From Janibacter indicus (lineage in GTDB: Bacteria > Actinomycetota > Actinomycetes > Actinomycetales > Dermatophilaceae), in NCBI RefSeq assembly GCF_900176385.1, contig NZ_FWXN01000006.1, forward strand, positions 1 to 64,000: a stretch of DNA of 64,000 nt, written 5' to 3'. A model generated the notes under the pieces. The model was not told the DNA's origin and searched no databases. It saw only the letters and a list, made by a program, of their open reading frames with translations. The translations under genes were made by a program, and so were the position numbers. Position 1 is the first letter of the stretch. The number at the start of each line of letters is the position of its first letter. Below, piece after piece: positions 1 through 8,248 of the stretch.

Positions 1-135
1 GTGTGTGTTCCTGAACAGCTCCACACCTCACTCGGAGGTCTTCCTCATGTCACGCCGACTCGCCCATCCCGTACCTAACGTCCCGGGTCAGTACAGCTAG
101 TCACTCAACCCTACGACCTAGGCGTCAAGGGGATA
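1..135. other. Window-edge region upstream of DUF262 gene
   Basis: No complete gene is visible. The frame of the downstream DUF262 gene stays open back to a TAA at 76-78, and the codons from about 91 to 135 read like a normal DUF262 N-terminus (...TQPYDLGVKGIVDD...). No ATG, GTG or TTG start occurs in that stretch. An ATG at 47 opens another frame that ends at the TAG at 98-100. Confidence 0.5.
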
Positions 136-1131
136 GTGGATGATATCGCCCAAGGCAACATCGCCCTCGATATCCAGTATCAACGAAAGTACGTCTGGGA
201 TCGGTCAAAGGCTAGCCGACTCATCGAGTCGCTCCTCTTGAATATACCTATCCCCGTCTGCTACTTCGCCGAGGACGAGAACGGGGTGTACGAGGTCATC
301 GATGGCCTACAACGCCTTACGACCATTCGCGACTTCCTTCTCGATGACTTTGCGCTGTCGGGACTTCCTGTATTGAGTGAGCTCGAGGGAAAGAAGTTTT
401 CTGAACTCGCACCCCGCGATCGCCGCCGCCTCGAGAATCGAACGATTCGCTGCATCGTGATTACCGAGGACAGCCACCCTGACATCAAGTTCGACGTTTT
501 TGAAAGACTTAACACCGGTGCCGCTACACTGACCGCGCAAGAGCTGCGAAACTCGGTTTACCGAGGACCTTTTAACGACTCGCTACGCGAGCTTGCCCAA
601 GCGGAGTACTTCACCGACTTGGTCGGGACTGCCAACAAGAGGATGGATCTCGAGGAGGTTGTCCTTCGGTTCCTGGCGCTAGTGAGCGATCTCGACGAAT
701 ACAAACCACCACTTCGACAGTTCTTAAACGAGTATATGAGGGGCCATCGTCAGGAGCCCATCAACCAAGAAGATGCTCAGCGGTTTGCTGACTGCTGCGT
801 CGTTGCGGGAAAGATCTTGGGCGATTCTCCGTTTCGCGTACCAGGATCAAAGAATCTGTTAAACAAGGCGCTCTTTGATGCCGTCATGGTCCCCATCGCC
901 CATTCCGACCATGGCGCCTTAGAGGCCGCCGGAGCCTCAGCCGTCCGCGCCGTTCTCGAGGCACTCCTGCAAGACGAACAGTTTCAAACGGCGATCGGAC
1001 GAGCCACCGCTGACCGTCAACGGATGATCTACCGCGTAGGCGCTTTCGCACATGGACTTAGGAGGCTCGACGTTCACGTCGATCTCCCTGATGCCTTTGA
1101 TGACCCATCCGATGACTTTGACTTCAGCTAG
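136..1131 (+). CDS. DUF262 domain protein (ParB/GmrS-like), possible 5' lesion
   Basis: DUF262 proteins have a ParB/sulfiredoxin-like nucleotide-binding fold. They include the GmrS half of the GmrSD type IV restriction system and occur in other phage-defence loci. Family motifs seen here are YQRKYVW (residues 15-21), DGLQRLTT (56-63) and FERLNTG (122-128). The GTG at 136 has AAGGGGAT just upstream, so it is the usable start. The open frame upstream (back to 79) also looks like DUF262 N-terminal coding sequence, so the gene may be 5'-damaged or frameshifted. The C-terminal ~200 residues lack a recognisable GmrD HNH nuclease domain. Base composition is clearly less GC-rich than the rest of the window, with codons such as AAA, ATA and TTA, which suggests transfer. 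Three bases separate it from the HEPN gene, so the two are probably cotranscribed. Confidence 0.8.
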   Translation: MDDIAQGNIALDIQYQRKYVWDRSKASRLIESLLLNIPIPVCYFAEDENGVYEVIDGLQRLTTIRDFLLDDFALSGLPVLSELEGKKFSELAPRDRRRLENRTIRCIVITEDSHPDIKFDVFERLNTGAATLTAQELRNSVYRGPFNDSLRELAQAEYFTDLVGTANKRMDLEEVVLRFLALVSDLDEYKPPLRQFLNEYMRGHRQEPINQEDAQRFADCCVVAGKILGDSPFRVPGSKNLLNKALFDAVMVPIAHSDHGALEAAGASAVRAVLEALLQDEQFQTAIGRATADRQRMIYRVGAFAHGLRRLDVHVDLPDAFDDPSDDFDFS

Positions 1132-1134
1132 CTG

Positions 1135-1818
1135 ATGTCACTATCTGCAGACTTCAGCGGCGCCACAGAAGAAGTCGTGGTTCTGTTGGACCTGATCGAC
1201 GAGTCGTCAGTCAGCACACTCCGACAGAATGCCATTTGTCGCAGTGCCACAGTGCTCTTGGTCAGCCACTTTGAAAGCTTCGTAAAGTCGCTCGCGGAGC
1301 AGTTCATCGACGATATATCCACAGGTGAGATTCCCGCCAAAGCGATCCCTGTTGGAATTCGCGAGCTCCATTCAAGGCCGCGGATGGAAGAAATCGTCAG
1401 CAACCCAGCTCAAAAGCAGCGGGAGGCGTTGTTCCGAAAGTACGTGGCATACAACTGCCTTTGGGTCGACGACGCCAAGCCACCACAGGGCCTTCTAGAG
1501 CCACACAAGCTGCGCCGCACTGTGACGAGCGCGAAAAGCGACGTGATTGACGCCCTGTTCGAACTCATGGGCGCGAAGTCACCTGTTTGCGATGGTGACA
1601 TTGACATCGCCTATGGAAATGAGGACGACCCAGAGCCTGTCAGCATCCGCCTCATGCTGCGAGATGTGACGAAGTGCCGAGACGATATCGCGCACGGGAA
1701 CGACGGACGAATCCCGACGCCGCAGGATGTAAAGAGATACCGATCGCAACTGCTAGCTCTGGCTGGTCGCTTAGAAGCGAAGAGCGCCCAACTGACGAAG
1801 GCAATAACTTCGGCGTAG
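1135..1818 (+). CDS. HEPN-domain protein, MAE_28990/MAE_18760-like, putative RNase effector
   Basis: This 227-residue protein looks like an all-helical HEPN protein. Residues ~38-60 form the amphipathic helix typical of the MAE_28990/MAE_18760 group. The segment RDDIAH (R182 to H187) followed by GNDGRIPT matches the HEPN catalytic Rx4-6H motif and the usual polar tail. HEPN proteins are commonly metal-independent RNases acting as toxins or defence effectors, and this subgroup is known to neighbour DUF262 genes. The ATG at 1135 is 3 bp after the DUF262 stop, which implies translational coupling. Composition is as low in GC as the upstream gene, so the two probably arrived together. RNase activity is inferred from the motif only. 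It could instead be a regulatory partner of the DUF262 protein. Confidence 0.72.
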   Translation: MSLSADFSGATEEVVVLLDLIDESSVSTLRQNAICRSATVLLVSHFESFVKSLAEQFIDDISTGEIPAKAIPVGIRELHSRPRMEEIVSNPAQKQREALFRKYVAYNCLWVDDAKPPQGLLEPHKLRRTVTSAKSDVIDALFELMGAKSPVCDGDIDIAYGNEDDPEPVSIRLMLRDVTKCRDDIAHGNDGRIPTPQDVKRYRSQLLALAGRLEAKSAQLTKAITSA

Positions 1819-1916
1819 AGCCTCAAGAGGGTAGGTCGACTCACTGCAAGCTGCGGTTGAGCTACGACCCGACGAAGGGAGCTGACACCCCCTTCGCCGC
1901 AGCTCAGGGTGGCCGC

Positions 1917-2177
1917 ATGACCCGACACACCCAGCGCCCCGACCACGCCGCCGAGCTGACCAAGCTGCGCGCCCGTCTCTACGCACCGGAGCTCAGCCCG
2001 CTCGAAGCGAGCGCCATGCTCGCCGCGACCGAGTTGCTGCGTCTGCACGAGGCCGGGGACTTCGAGATCTGCATGAGGCCGCACAGCGCCGCGATGGTCC
2101 GACTGTGCCTCGGGACTCCCTTCGAGCTGGTGCATCTCGAGGACCACGAGTGCTGCGACTGCTGCGGGTGCTCGTGA
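1917..2177 (+). CDS. Small hypothetical protein with Cys-rich C-terminus
   Basis: An 86-residue frame starting MTRHTQR at the ATG at 1917. I chose this start because an upstream extension to 1674 would overlap the HEPN gene by ~145 bases, and because GC-rich codon use begins only here. The middle is helical and Ala/Leu/Glu-rich (residues ~10-50). The end is a cysteine cluster, HECCDCCGCS, which could bind metal or form disulfides. I do not recognise a family. It lies after the low-GC island and before the tandem repeats, so it may belong to the native chromosome. Confidence 0.45.
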   Translation: MTRHTQRPDHAAELTKLRARLYAPELSPLEASAMLAATELLRLHEAGDFEICMRPHSAAMVRLCLGTPFELVHLEDHECCDCCGCS

Positions 2178-2347
2178 GGACCGCGGAAGGTGAGGAGGGT
2201 CGGCGCGGCGTCAAGCCGACGTCCAGAACGACAACGTGACCATGCGACGCCGACCCTTCGAGACGGCCGCGGTCGGCCTCCTCAGGCACCGGGCGAGGCA
2301 GCGCGCCGGCCCTCTCACCGGGAGCGGTCTCGAGGTAGGTCACCGGG

Positions 2348-2494
2348 TCTCGAGGCTCGTCGCAGAGCTCCTCACACCTCGACCAACGAGGTGGGAGCGG
2401 TCTCGAGGCTCGTCGCAGAGCTCCTCACACCTCGACCAACGAGGTGGGCGCGGTCTCGAGGCTCGTCGCAGAGCTCCTCACACCTCGACCAACG
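2348..2494. repeat. Three tandem 53-bp repeats (TCGAGGCTC/CACCTCGA family)
   Basis: The 2178-2500 gap holds no convincing gene. Copy 1 is 2348-2400, copy 2 is 2401-2453 and copy 3 is 2454-2494 (truncated). Copies 1 and 2 differ at one base near the end (A/C). Each unit begins TCTCGAGGCTCGTCGC and contains CACCTCGACCA, so TCGAGG and CCTCGA can pair. Copies are contiguous, without spacers. Relatives occur inside the 3' ends of genes at 39961 and 41342 and around 47024-47097 and 47915. The array sits just past the stop of gdhA. Confidence 0.9.
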
Positions 2495-2500
2495 TTGGGA

Positions 2501-3892
<1,392 letters not shown>

Positions 3893-3960
3893 CTAACCGG
3901 CGGGGCCGGGTGCAGGCGAGCTGTCTCAGCGTTGTCCCCGTCCCGTGCGACGCTGGTGTC

Positions 3961-4275
3961 ATGAGCGCTTCCGTGAGCAGAGAGACCGGACCCGACCGAT
4001 TCGAGGTGAGTGCCGACGGCGTCGTCGCCGGCTTCGCCCAGTTCGTCGACCACGACGGCCGCCGGGTTTTCTTCCACACCGAGGTCGGCGAGGAGTTCAG
4101 CGGGCACGGCCTGGCCGGCATCGTCGTCGAGGAGGCCGTGCGGGCCACCCGCGAGGAGGGCCTGACCGTCGTGCCGGTCTGCCCCTACGTCGCGAAGTGG
4201 CTGACCAAGCACACCGACCACGGCGCCACCGTCGCGCAGCCGACCCCCGACGACCTGGCCGCGATCCCGCAGTGA
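3961..4275 (+). CDS. Small GNAT-like N-acetyltransferase (GCN5-related, NATD1/YidJ type)
   Basis: A 104-residue protein of the minimal GNAT-like family. It has the core GFAQFVDHDGRRVFFHTEV, then the acetyl-CoA loop with GHGLAG (expected G-x-G-x-A type), and ends in VPVCPYVAKWLTKH, the typical signature of this group. The substrate is unknown for the family in bacteria. The ATG at 3961 gives the family length, and the frame from 3910 adds non-homologous residues. Its stop overlaps the exonuclease III start by 4 bp (GTGA), so the two are likely coupled. Confidence 0.85.
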   Translation: MSASVSRETGPDRFEVSADGVVAGFAQFVDHDGRRVFFHTEVGEEFSGHGLAGIVVEEAVRATREEGLTVVPVCPYVAKWLTKHTDHGATVAQPTPDDLAAIPQ

Positions 4276-5189
4276 CCCTGCGCGTCGCCACCTTCAACAT
4301 CAACGGTATCCGGGCGGCGCAGCGGCGGGGCTTCGAGGCCTGGCTCGCGGAGCGCGAGCCCGATGTCGTCGCGCTCCAGGAGGTCCGCTGCCCGCCCGCG
4401 CAGCTGCCCTCCGGCGTCTTCGGTGACCACCACCTGACCTACGAGCCGGGCCAGATCGCCGGCCGCAACGGCGTCGCCGTGCTCACCCGCACCCGCCCCG
4501 CAGCGGTGCGGACCTGGGACGGCGAGGTCCTCATGCGGGCACCCGGCGAGGAGCATCTGCACACCGAGCCGTCGCCGCCGGGCACGATGGCGCGCGGGTT
4601 GTCCCCCTTCGCCTCCGAGGGGAGATACGTCGAGGTGGACCTCTCCGACCAGCCGCTCACCGTGGCCTCGTTGTACCTGCCGAAGGGAGGGCTGCCGGCC
4701 CACCTGCAGAAGCCCGGCGGGCGCGAGGCGCCCGACGGTGGGGCGAAGTACGAGCGCAAGATGGGCTTCCTCGCCTCCTTCGCCCGCCAGCTCGACCGCT
4801 CCCGCAAGTCGGCACGGGCGGCGGGGCGCGAGTTCCTCCTGCTCGGCGACCTCAACGTCGCGCACACGCAGCTCGACGTCACCAACTGGCGCGCCAACCA
4901 GAAGTCCGAGGGCTTCCTGCCCGAGGAGCGCGAGTGGTTCGACTCGATCGTCTCGCCGCGCACCCTCGTCGACGTCGTGCGGCGCATGCACCCCGACACG
5001 ACCGGCCCGATGTCCTGGTGGTCGTGGATGGGCGGCGCCTTCGACCGCGACACCGGCTGGCGGATCGACTACCACCTCGCCACCCCCGGCCTGGCGAAGC
5101 GCGCGATCACCGCCGGCACCGACCGTCCGGCCAGCGGTCCGGAGCGGGTGAGCGACCACGCGGCCGTGGTGGTGGACTATGCCGACTGA
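4272..5189 (+). CDS. xth: Exodeoxyribonuclease III (AP endonuclease)
   Basis: A 305-residue ExoIII-type AP endonuclease of the EEP superfamily, which incises abasic sites in base excision repair. Motifs seen: FNINGIRAA at the N-terminus, the metal-binding glutamate in ALQEVRC, LLGDLNVAHTQLD in the middle, WWSWMGG, and the C-terminal SDHAAVVVDY carrying the catalytic Asp-His. The GTG at 4272 overlaps the preceding stop, and the product then begins TLRVATFN as in homologues. The long upstream frame to 3945 is a shadow of the acetyltransferase gene. Confidence 0.94.
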   Translation: MTLRVATFNINGIRAAQRRGFEAWLAEREPDVVALQEVRCPPAQLPSGVFGDHHLTYEPGQIAGRNGVAVLTRTRPAAVRTWDGEVLMRAPGEEHLHTEPSPPGTMARGLSPFASEGRYVEVDLSDQPLTVASLYLPKGGLPAHLQKPGGREAPDGGAKYERKMGFLASFARQLDRSRKSARAAGREFLLLGDLNVAHTQLDVTNWRANQKSEGFLPEEREWFDSIVSPRTLVDVVRRMHPDTTGPMSWWSWMGGAFDRDTGWRIDYHLATPGLAKRAITAGTDRPASGPERVSDHAAVVVDYAD

Positions 5190-5242
5190 CCGTCCGGCGC
5201 GAGGGTCTACCACCGGCGCCTACCCGCCGGTAACCTCCGCGC

Positions 5243-6121
5243 ATGGACCAATCGCCGGCCCTGACCATCGGGCTCCCCATCGCCATCGGCATCGTCATGC
5301 TCGGACTCGGCCTGTCGCTCACCAGGGCCGACTTCACCCGGGTGCGCGAGGCCCCGCGCGCGGTGATCGTCGCCCTGGGGCTGCAGATGCTCTTCCTGCC
5401 GCTGCTCGCCTACGGGCTGATCCGGCTCTTCGACCTCGCGCCGCTCCTCGCGGTCGGCGTCATGCTCCTCGCCGCCTCGCCCGGTGGGACGACGGCGGGG
5501 ATGTTCAGCTACCTCTTCCGCGGTGACGTCGCGCTCAACGTCACGCTCACGGCGGTCAACTCGGTGCTGACGATCGTCACCCTGCCCCTCATCACCGGCT
5601 GGGCGGTGAGCCACTTCAACGCGGAGAGCGAGGGGGTCGGCGTCCAGCTCGGCAAGTTCGGCGGGGTCGTCGTGCTCGTGCTGCTGCCCGTCGCCATCGG
5701 CATGTGGCTGCGCTCGGTCCGCCCGCAGATCGCCGAGCGCGCGGAGCGTCCGATCAAGGCCTTCGCCATCGTCTTCCTCGTCGTCGTCGCCATCGGGGCG
5801 ATCGTCGCCGAGCGGGACAACATCGTCGAGTACACCCGCTCGGCCGGACTGCTCGTCACCATCCTGTGCGCGCTGGCCCTGAGCGTCGGCTACGCCGTCG
5901 CCCGCGGTCTGCGCCTCGACCGCGCCCAGGGCGTGGCGGCCGCCTACGAGGTGGGCATCCAGAACACGACCCTGGCCATGACCCTCGCGCTCAGCGTCAT
6001 GGGCAGCACCGAGATCGCCATCCCGGCGGCCGTGTACTCGATCGTCATGAACATCTTCGGCTTCGCCTTCGGCGTCGCGCTGGGCCGGATGCCCGAGCGG
6101 GCCGTGGCCCCGGCCGTCTAG
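5243..6121 (+). CDS. Bile acid:sodium symporter (BASS) family transporter
   Basis: A 292-residue polytopic membrane protein with about nine hydrophobic segments. The characteristic BASS motif ASPGGTTAGMFSYLFRGDVALNVTLT is present after the third helix (shown here in pieces: ASPGGTTAG, then FRGDVALNV). The C-terminal half has YEVGIQNTTLAM, matching the second sodium-site crossover of this fold. BASS members carry organic anions with sodium, and the substrate cannot be told from sequence. Downstream arsC starts 9 bases after the stop, but this is not an Acr3 arsenite exporter, whose motifs differ. Confidence 0.87.
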   Translation: MDQSPALTIGLPIAIGIVMLGLGLSLTRADFTRVREAPRAVIVALGLQMLFLPLLAYGLIRLFDLAPLLAVGVMLLAASPGGTTAGMFSYLFRGDVALNVTLTAVNSVLTIVTLPLITGWAVSHFNAESEGVGVQLGKFGGVVVLVLLPVAIGMWLRSVRPQIAERAERPIKAFAIVFLVVVAIGAIVAERDNIVEYTRSAGLLVTILCALALSVGYAVARGLRLDRAQGVAAAYEVGIQNTTLAMTLALSVMGSTEIAIPAAVYSIVMNIFGFAFGVALGRMPERAVAPAV

Positions 6122-6130
6122 GTTGACCCC

Positions 6131-6487
6131 ATGAGCGATGTCACCGTGCTGCACAACCCGAAGTGCTCGACCTCCCGCGCCGCCGTCGAGACGATCGAGG
6201 GCGCCGGGGTCGCGGCCGAGGTGCACCAGTACCTCAAGCAGCCCCTCGACGAGGCGGCGCTGCGCGAGCTCATCGGCAAGCTCGAGGACGAGCCGACCGA
6301 CCTCGTGCGCCGCGACTCCTTCTTCAAGGACCAGGGCCTGACCGACGCCGACGTCGCGACGGTCGACCAGGTCGTCGCCGTCCTCGTCGAGCACCCGCGC
6401 CTCATGCAGCGCCCGGTGGTCGTCAAGGGCGACCGGGCGATCATCGGCCGGCCCAAGGACCGGGTCGCTCCCTTCGTCCGGGGCTGA
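6131..6487 (+). CDS. arsC: Arsenate reductase, ArsC (glutaredoxin/Spx-like) family
   Basis: A 118-residue thioredoxin-fold protein of the ArsC/Spx group. The active-site loop HNPKCSTSR places the cysteine at residue 12, and the C-terminal MQRPVVVKGDRAIIGRP has the arginine that contacts oxyanion in family members. The family reduces arsenate with glutaredoxin or a similar thiol. Some relatives (YffB, Spx-like) do not, so arsenate reduction is probable rather than shown. It follows the transporter by 9 bases, which suggests one transcript. Confidence 0.85.
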   Translation: MSDVTVLHNPKCSTSRAAVETIEGAGVAAEVHQYLKQPLDEAALRELIGKLEDEPTDLVRRDSFFKDQGLTDADVATVDQVVAVLVEHPRLMQRPVVVKGDRAIIGRPKDRVAPFVRG

Positions 6488-6512
6488 CGCGTCCGAGGAC
6501 TAGAGTGGAGTC

Positions 6513-6833
6513 ATGATCCTCATCGTCGTGAAGTTCCGCACCAAGCCCGAGTACACCGAGCGGTGGCCGGAGATCGTGGACGAGTTCACCCGGGCCACGC
6601 GCGCCGAGCCGGGCAACATCTTCTTCGAGTGGTCGAGGAGCCTGGAGACCAAGGACGAGTGGGTGCTCGTCGAGGCCTTCCAGGACGACGCCGCCGAGGC
6701 CCACGTCGGCAGCGACCACTTCGCGGCGGCCATGGAGTCGATGCGCCCGGCGATCACCGAGACCCCGCGCGTCATCAGCCGCACCGTCGAGGGCAGCGGC
6801 TGGGACGAGATGGGCGAGCTGAAGGTCGACTGA
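6513..6833 (+). CDS. Putative quinol monooxygenase (ABM domain)
   Basis: A 106-residue single-domain antibiotic-biosynthesis monooxygenase (ABM) fold protein. It begins MILIVVKFRTKPEY, with an EPGNIFFEW strand-helix and VLVEAFQDDAAEAHVGSDHF, all typical of YgiN-like dimeric cofactor-free oxygenases. The substrate is unknown and quinols are the best-known ones. It ends the rightward cluster with arsC and is followed by a hairpin with a T-rich tail. Confidence 0.85.
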   Translation: MILIVVKFRTKPEYTERWPEIVDEFTRATRAEPGNIFFEWSRSLETKDEWVLVEAFQDDAAEAHVGSDHFAAAMESMRPAITETPRVISRTVEGSGWDEMGELKVD

Positions 6834-6850
6834 CCACTCAGCAGGACCTT

Positions 6851-6900
6851 CCCCGGCCTCGCAGGAGCTTCATCCTCGCGCGGGGCCGGGGATTTTCTTT
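6851..6900 (+). terminator. Rho-independent terminator after the monooxygenase gene
   Basis: CCCCGGCC (6851-6858) can pair with GGCCGGGG (6884-6891), and ATTTTCTTT follows. It lies 17 bases after the stop of the rightward gene and before the convergent leftward gene. Confidence 0.65.
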
Positions 6901-6914
6901 GCGTGACCCGCACG

Positions 6915-8159
6915 TCACGGGGCGGGTGAGGCGACCCGCCGCAGGGCCCCGTGGTCGATCAGGTCGGCGACCGCCGCGCCCACGATCCGGTCTGCCTCGG
7001 GGTGCTCCCCGAGTTCCGCGACGACGGTCGTGGTGAGGTCGGCAACGGTGACCGGTTCGCGCGCAGCCCGCCAGGCCACGGCCCCCGGACCGGCCAGGCG
7101 AAGGGGGCGCGGCCCGGCGAGCACCAAGACCTCGCCGTCGCAGGCGATCGCGTCCGACCACGACGCCCGGACCACCCGGGGCGGGGCCTGATCCGTGCGC
7201 ATTCCCCCGGGGCAATGCGGAGTCCGGGGGGTGGGCTCGGGTGCGGAGCCCTCGTCGTCGCGGGGCAGGCGCTCGTGCGCGGCCGGGGGCAGGTGCTCCC
7301 AGGTGGGTGCGGCGGGCGCGGCCTGCGCCAGGTGCTCCGCGACGAGCTCGTGGCAGGTGGCGACCTCGGCGTAGACGAGGCGGGCGGGGACGCCGCCGGC
7401 CGTCACGGCGCGGGCGAGCCGGTCGAGGCCGTCGTCGAGCCACCACGTCGACGAGGTCTCCGGGAGCACGGCGAGCAGCTGGTCGAGCAGGCCGACCGGC
7501 TCGATCCGCGGGTGCGCCTCGTCGGGGTCTCGGGCGAGGGTGAGCAGGGCGGCGATGCGCGGGGCGGCGGGCGTCGGCCCCAGCCCCACCTCGTCGGGCG
7601 CCGGCTCCGCCTTGTGCCACCGGTCGGCCGGGTCGATGACGAGCGAAGGGGGCTTGGGGTGCGGCGCGATCCGCCCGTCGGCGAGCAGCACGACCGACTC
7701 GTCGGTGACATAGCCCAGCCGTTCCCCGAGGACCCGCGTGGCCGTCGACTTGCCCCCTCCGGAGGGGGCGACGAGGACGACCGCACGCCCGTCGGCGTCG
7801 GTGAGCGCCGCGGCGTGCAGCAGGCTCGCGCGACCGCGCAGCCGGGTCAGGCCGAGCCGGGTGATCTCACGGGAGAGGACATAGGGCAGGCGCTCCGGGT
7901 CGCTCGCGGTGACGACCGACCCCACGACGCCCGACCCGGCCGCCTCGGTCGCGGGCAGGTCGCCGAGACCGACGCGCAGGGTCGTCGGCTCCTCGTCGAG
8001 GCGGATCGTGCCGGGGTCGATCGCGAGGTCGACGCACCGCGCCCACCGGTCACGGGTCTCGTCGGCGCGGCGGGCGTCGAGCGCGGTGAGGTCGAGGGTC
8101 CAGGCGCAGCCCATCGTCACGAGGTCGACCACCCCACCGCCAGCCACCTCGTCAACCAC
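6915..8159 (-). CDS. HPr-kinase-like P-loop protein with PqqD-like C-terminal domain
   Basis: A 414-residue two-domain protein. Residues ~85-290 resemble HPr kinase/P-loop proteins found in peptide-modification loci: LLHAAAL, then Walker A APSGGGKST (131-139) and YVTDES. Residues ~335-405 resemble a PqqD/RRE-like winged helix (LRLAGPGAVAWRAAREP...VADLIDHGAL). The linker contains PHCPGGMRT, encoded by a 20-bp palindrome (7199-7218). The GTG start at 8159 is preceded by GAAGGGAG; MGCAW 15 residues later is an alternative. RRE/HPrK pairs normally serve RiPP (for example lasso peptide) pathways, but I see no precursor, cyclase or protease nearby, so its role is open. Confidence 0.7.
   Translation of the reverse strand: MVDEVAGGGVVDLVTMGCAWTLDLTALDARRADETRDRWARCVDLAIDPGTIRLDEEPTTLRVGLGDLPATEAAGSGVVGSVVTASDPERLPYVLSREITRLGLTRLRGRASLLHAAALTDADGRAVVLVAPSGGGKSTATRVLGERLGYVTDESVVLLADGRIAPHPKPPSLVIDPADRWHKAEPAPDEVGLGPTPAAPRIAALLTLARDPDEAHPRIEPVGLLDQLLAVLPETSSTWWLDDGLDRLARAVTAGGVPARLVYAEVATCHELVAEHLAQAAPAAPTWEHLPPAAHERLPRDDEGSAPEPTPRTPHCPGGMRTDQAPPRVVRASWSDAIACDGEVLVLAGPRPLRLAGPGAVAWRAAREPVTVADLTTTVVAELGEHPEADRIVGAAVADLIDHGALRRVASPAP
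7199..7218. repeat. 20-bp palindromic repeat inside the HPrK-like gene
   Basis: GCATTCCCCCGGGGCAATGC, palindromic apart from one mismatched pair. It belongs to the same family as the intact palindromes at 44814 and 44859, and is related to the GCATTGCC...GGCAATGC units. It is read in frame and encodes part of the linker between the two domains. Confidence 0.85.
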
Positions 8160-8248
8160 CGCGTGCGCTCCCTTCGCCGGGCGCCACTCTGCCAGAGGAG
8201 GGCCCGGTGGGGCACCGCACGCCCGCGACCGCGGACTAGGCTCGTCCC

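Noticed and set aside
1674-1916. N-terminal extension of the small Cys-rich gene
   Set aside because: It would overlap the HEPN gene by ~145 bases and has no family resemblance; the ATG at 1917 is sufficient.
2348-2494. Possible CRISPR array
   Set aside because: The repeats are contiguous with no unique spacers, and no cas genes are nearby.
5207-6394. Long antisense ORF opposite the BASS transporter and arsC
   Set aside because: High-GC antisense frames are long by chance; the product is a low-complexity D/E/R/G string, while the plus-strand proteins have clear families.
6131-6487. Arsenic resistance operon
   Set aside because: Only an ArsC-like gene is present; the neighbouring transporter is BASS-type rather than clearly Acr3, and no ArsR is adjacent.
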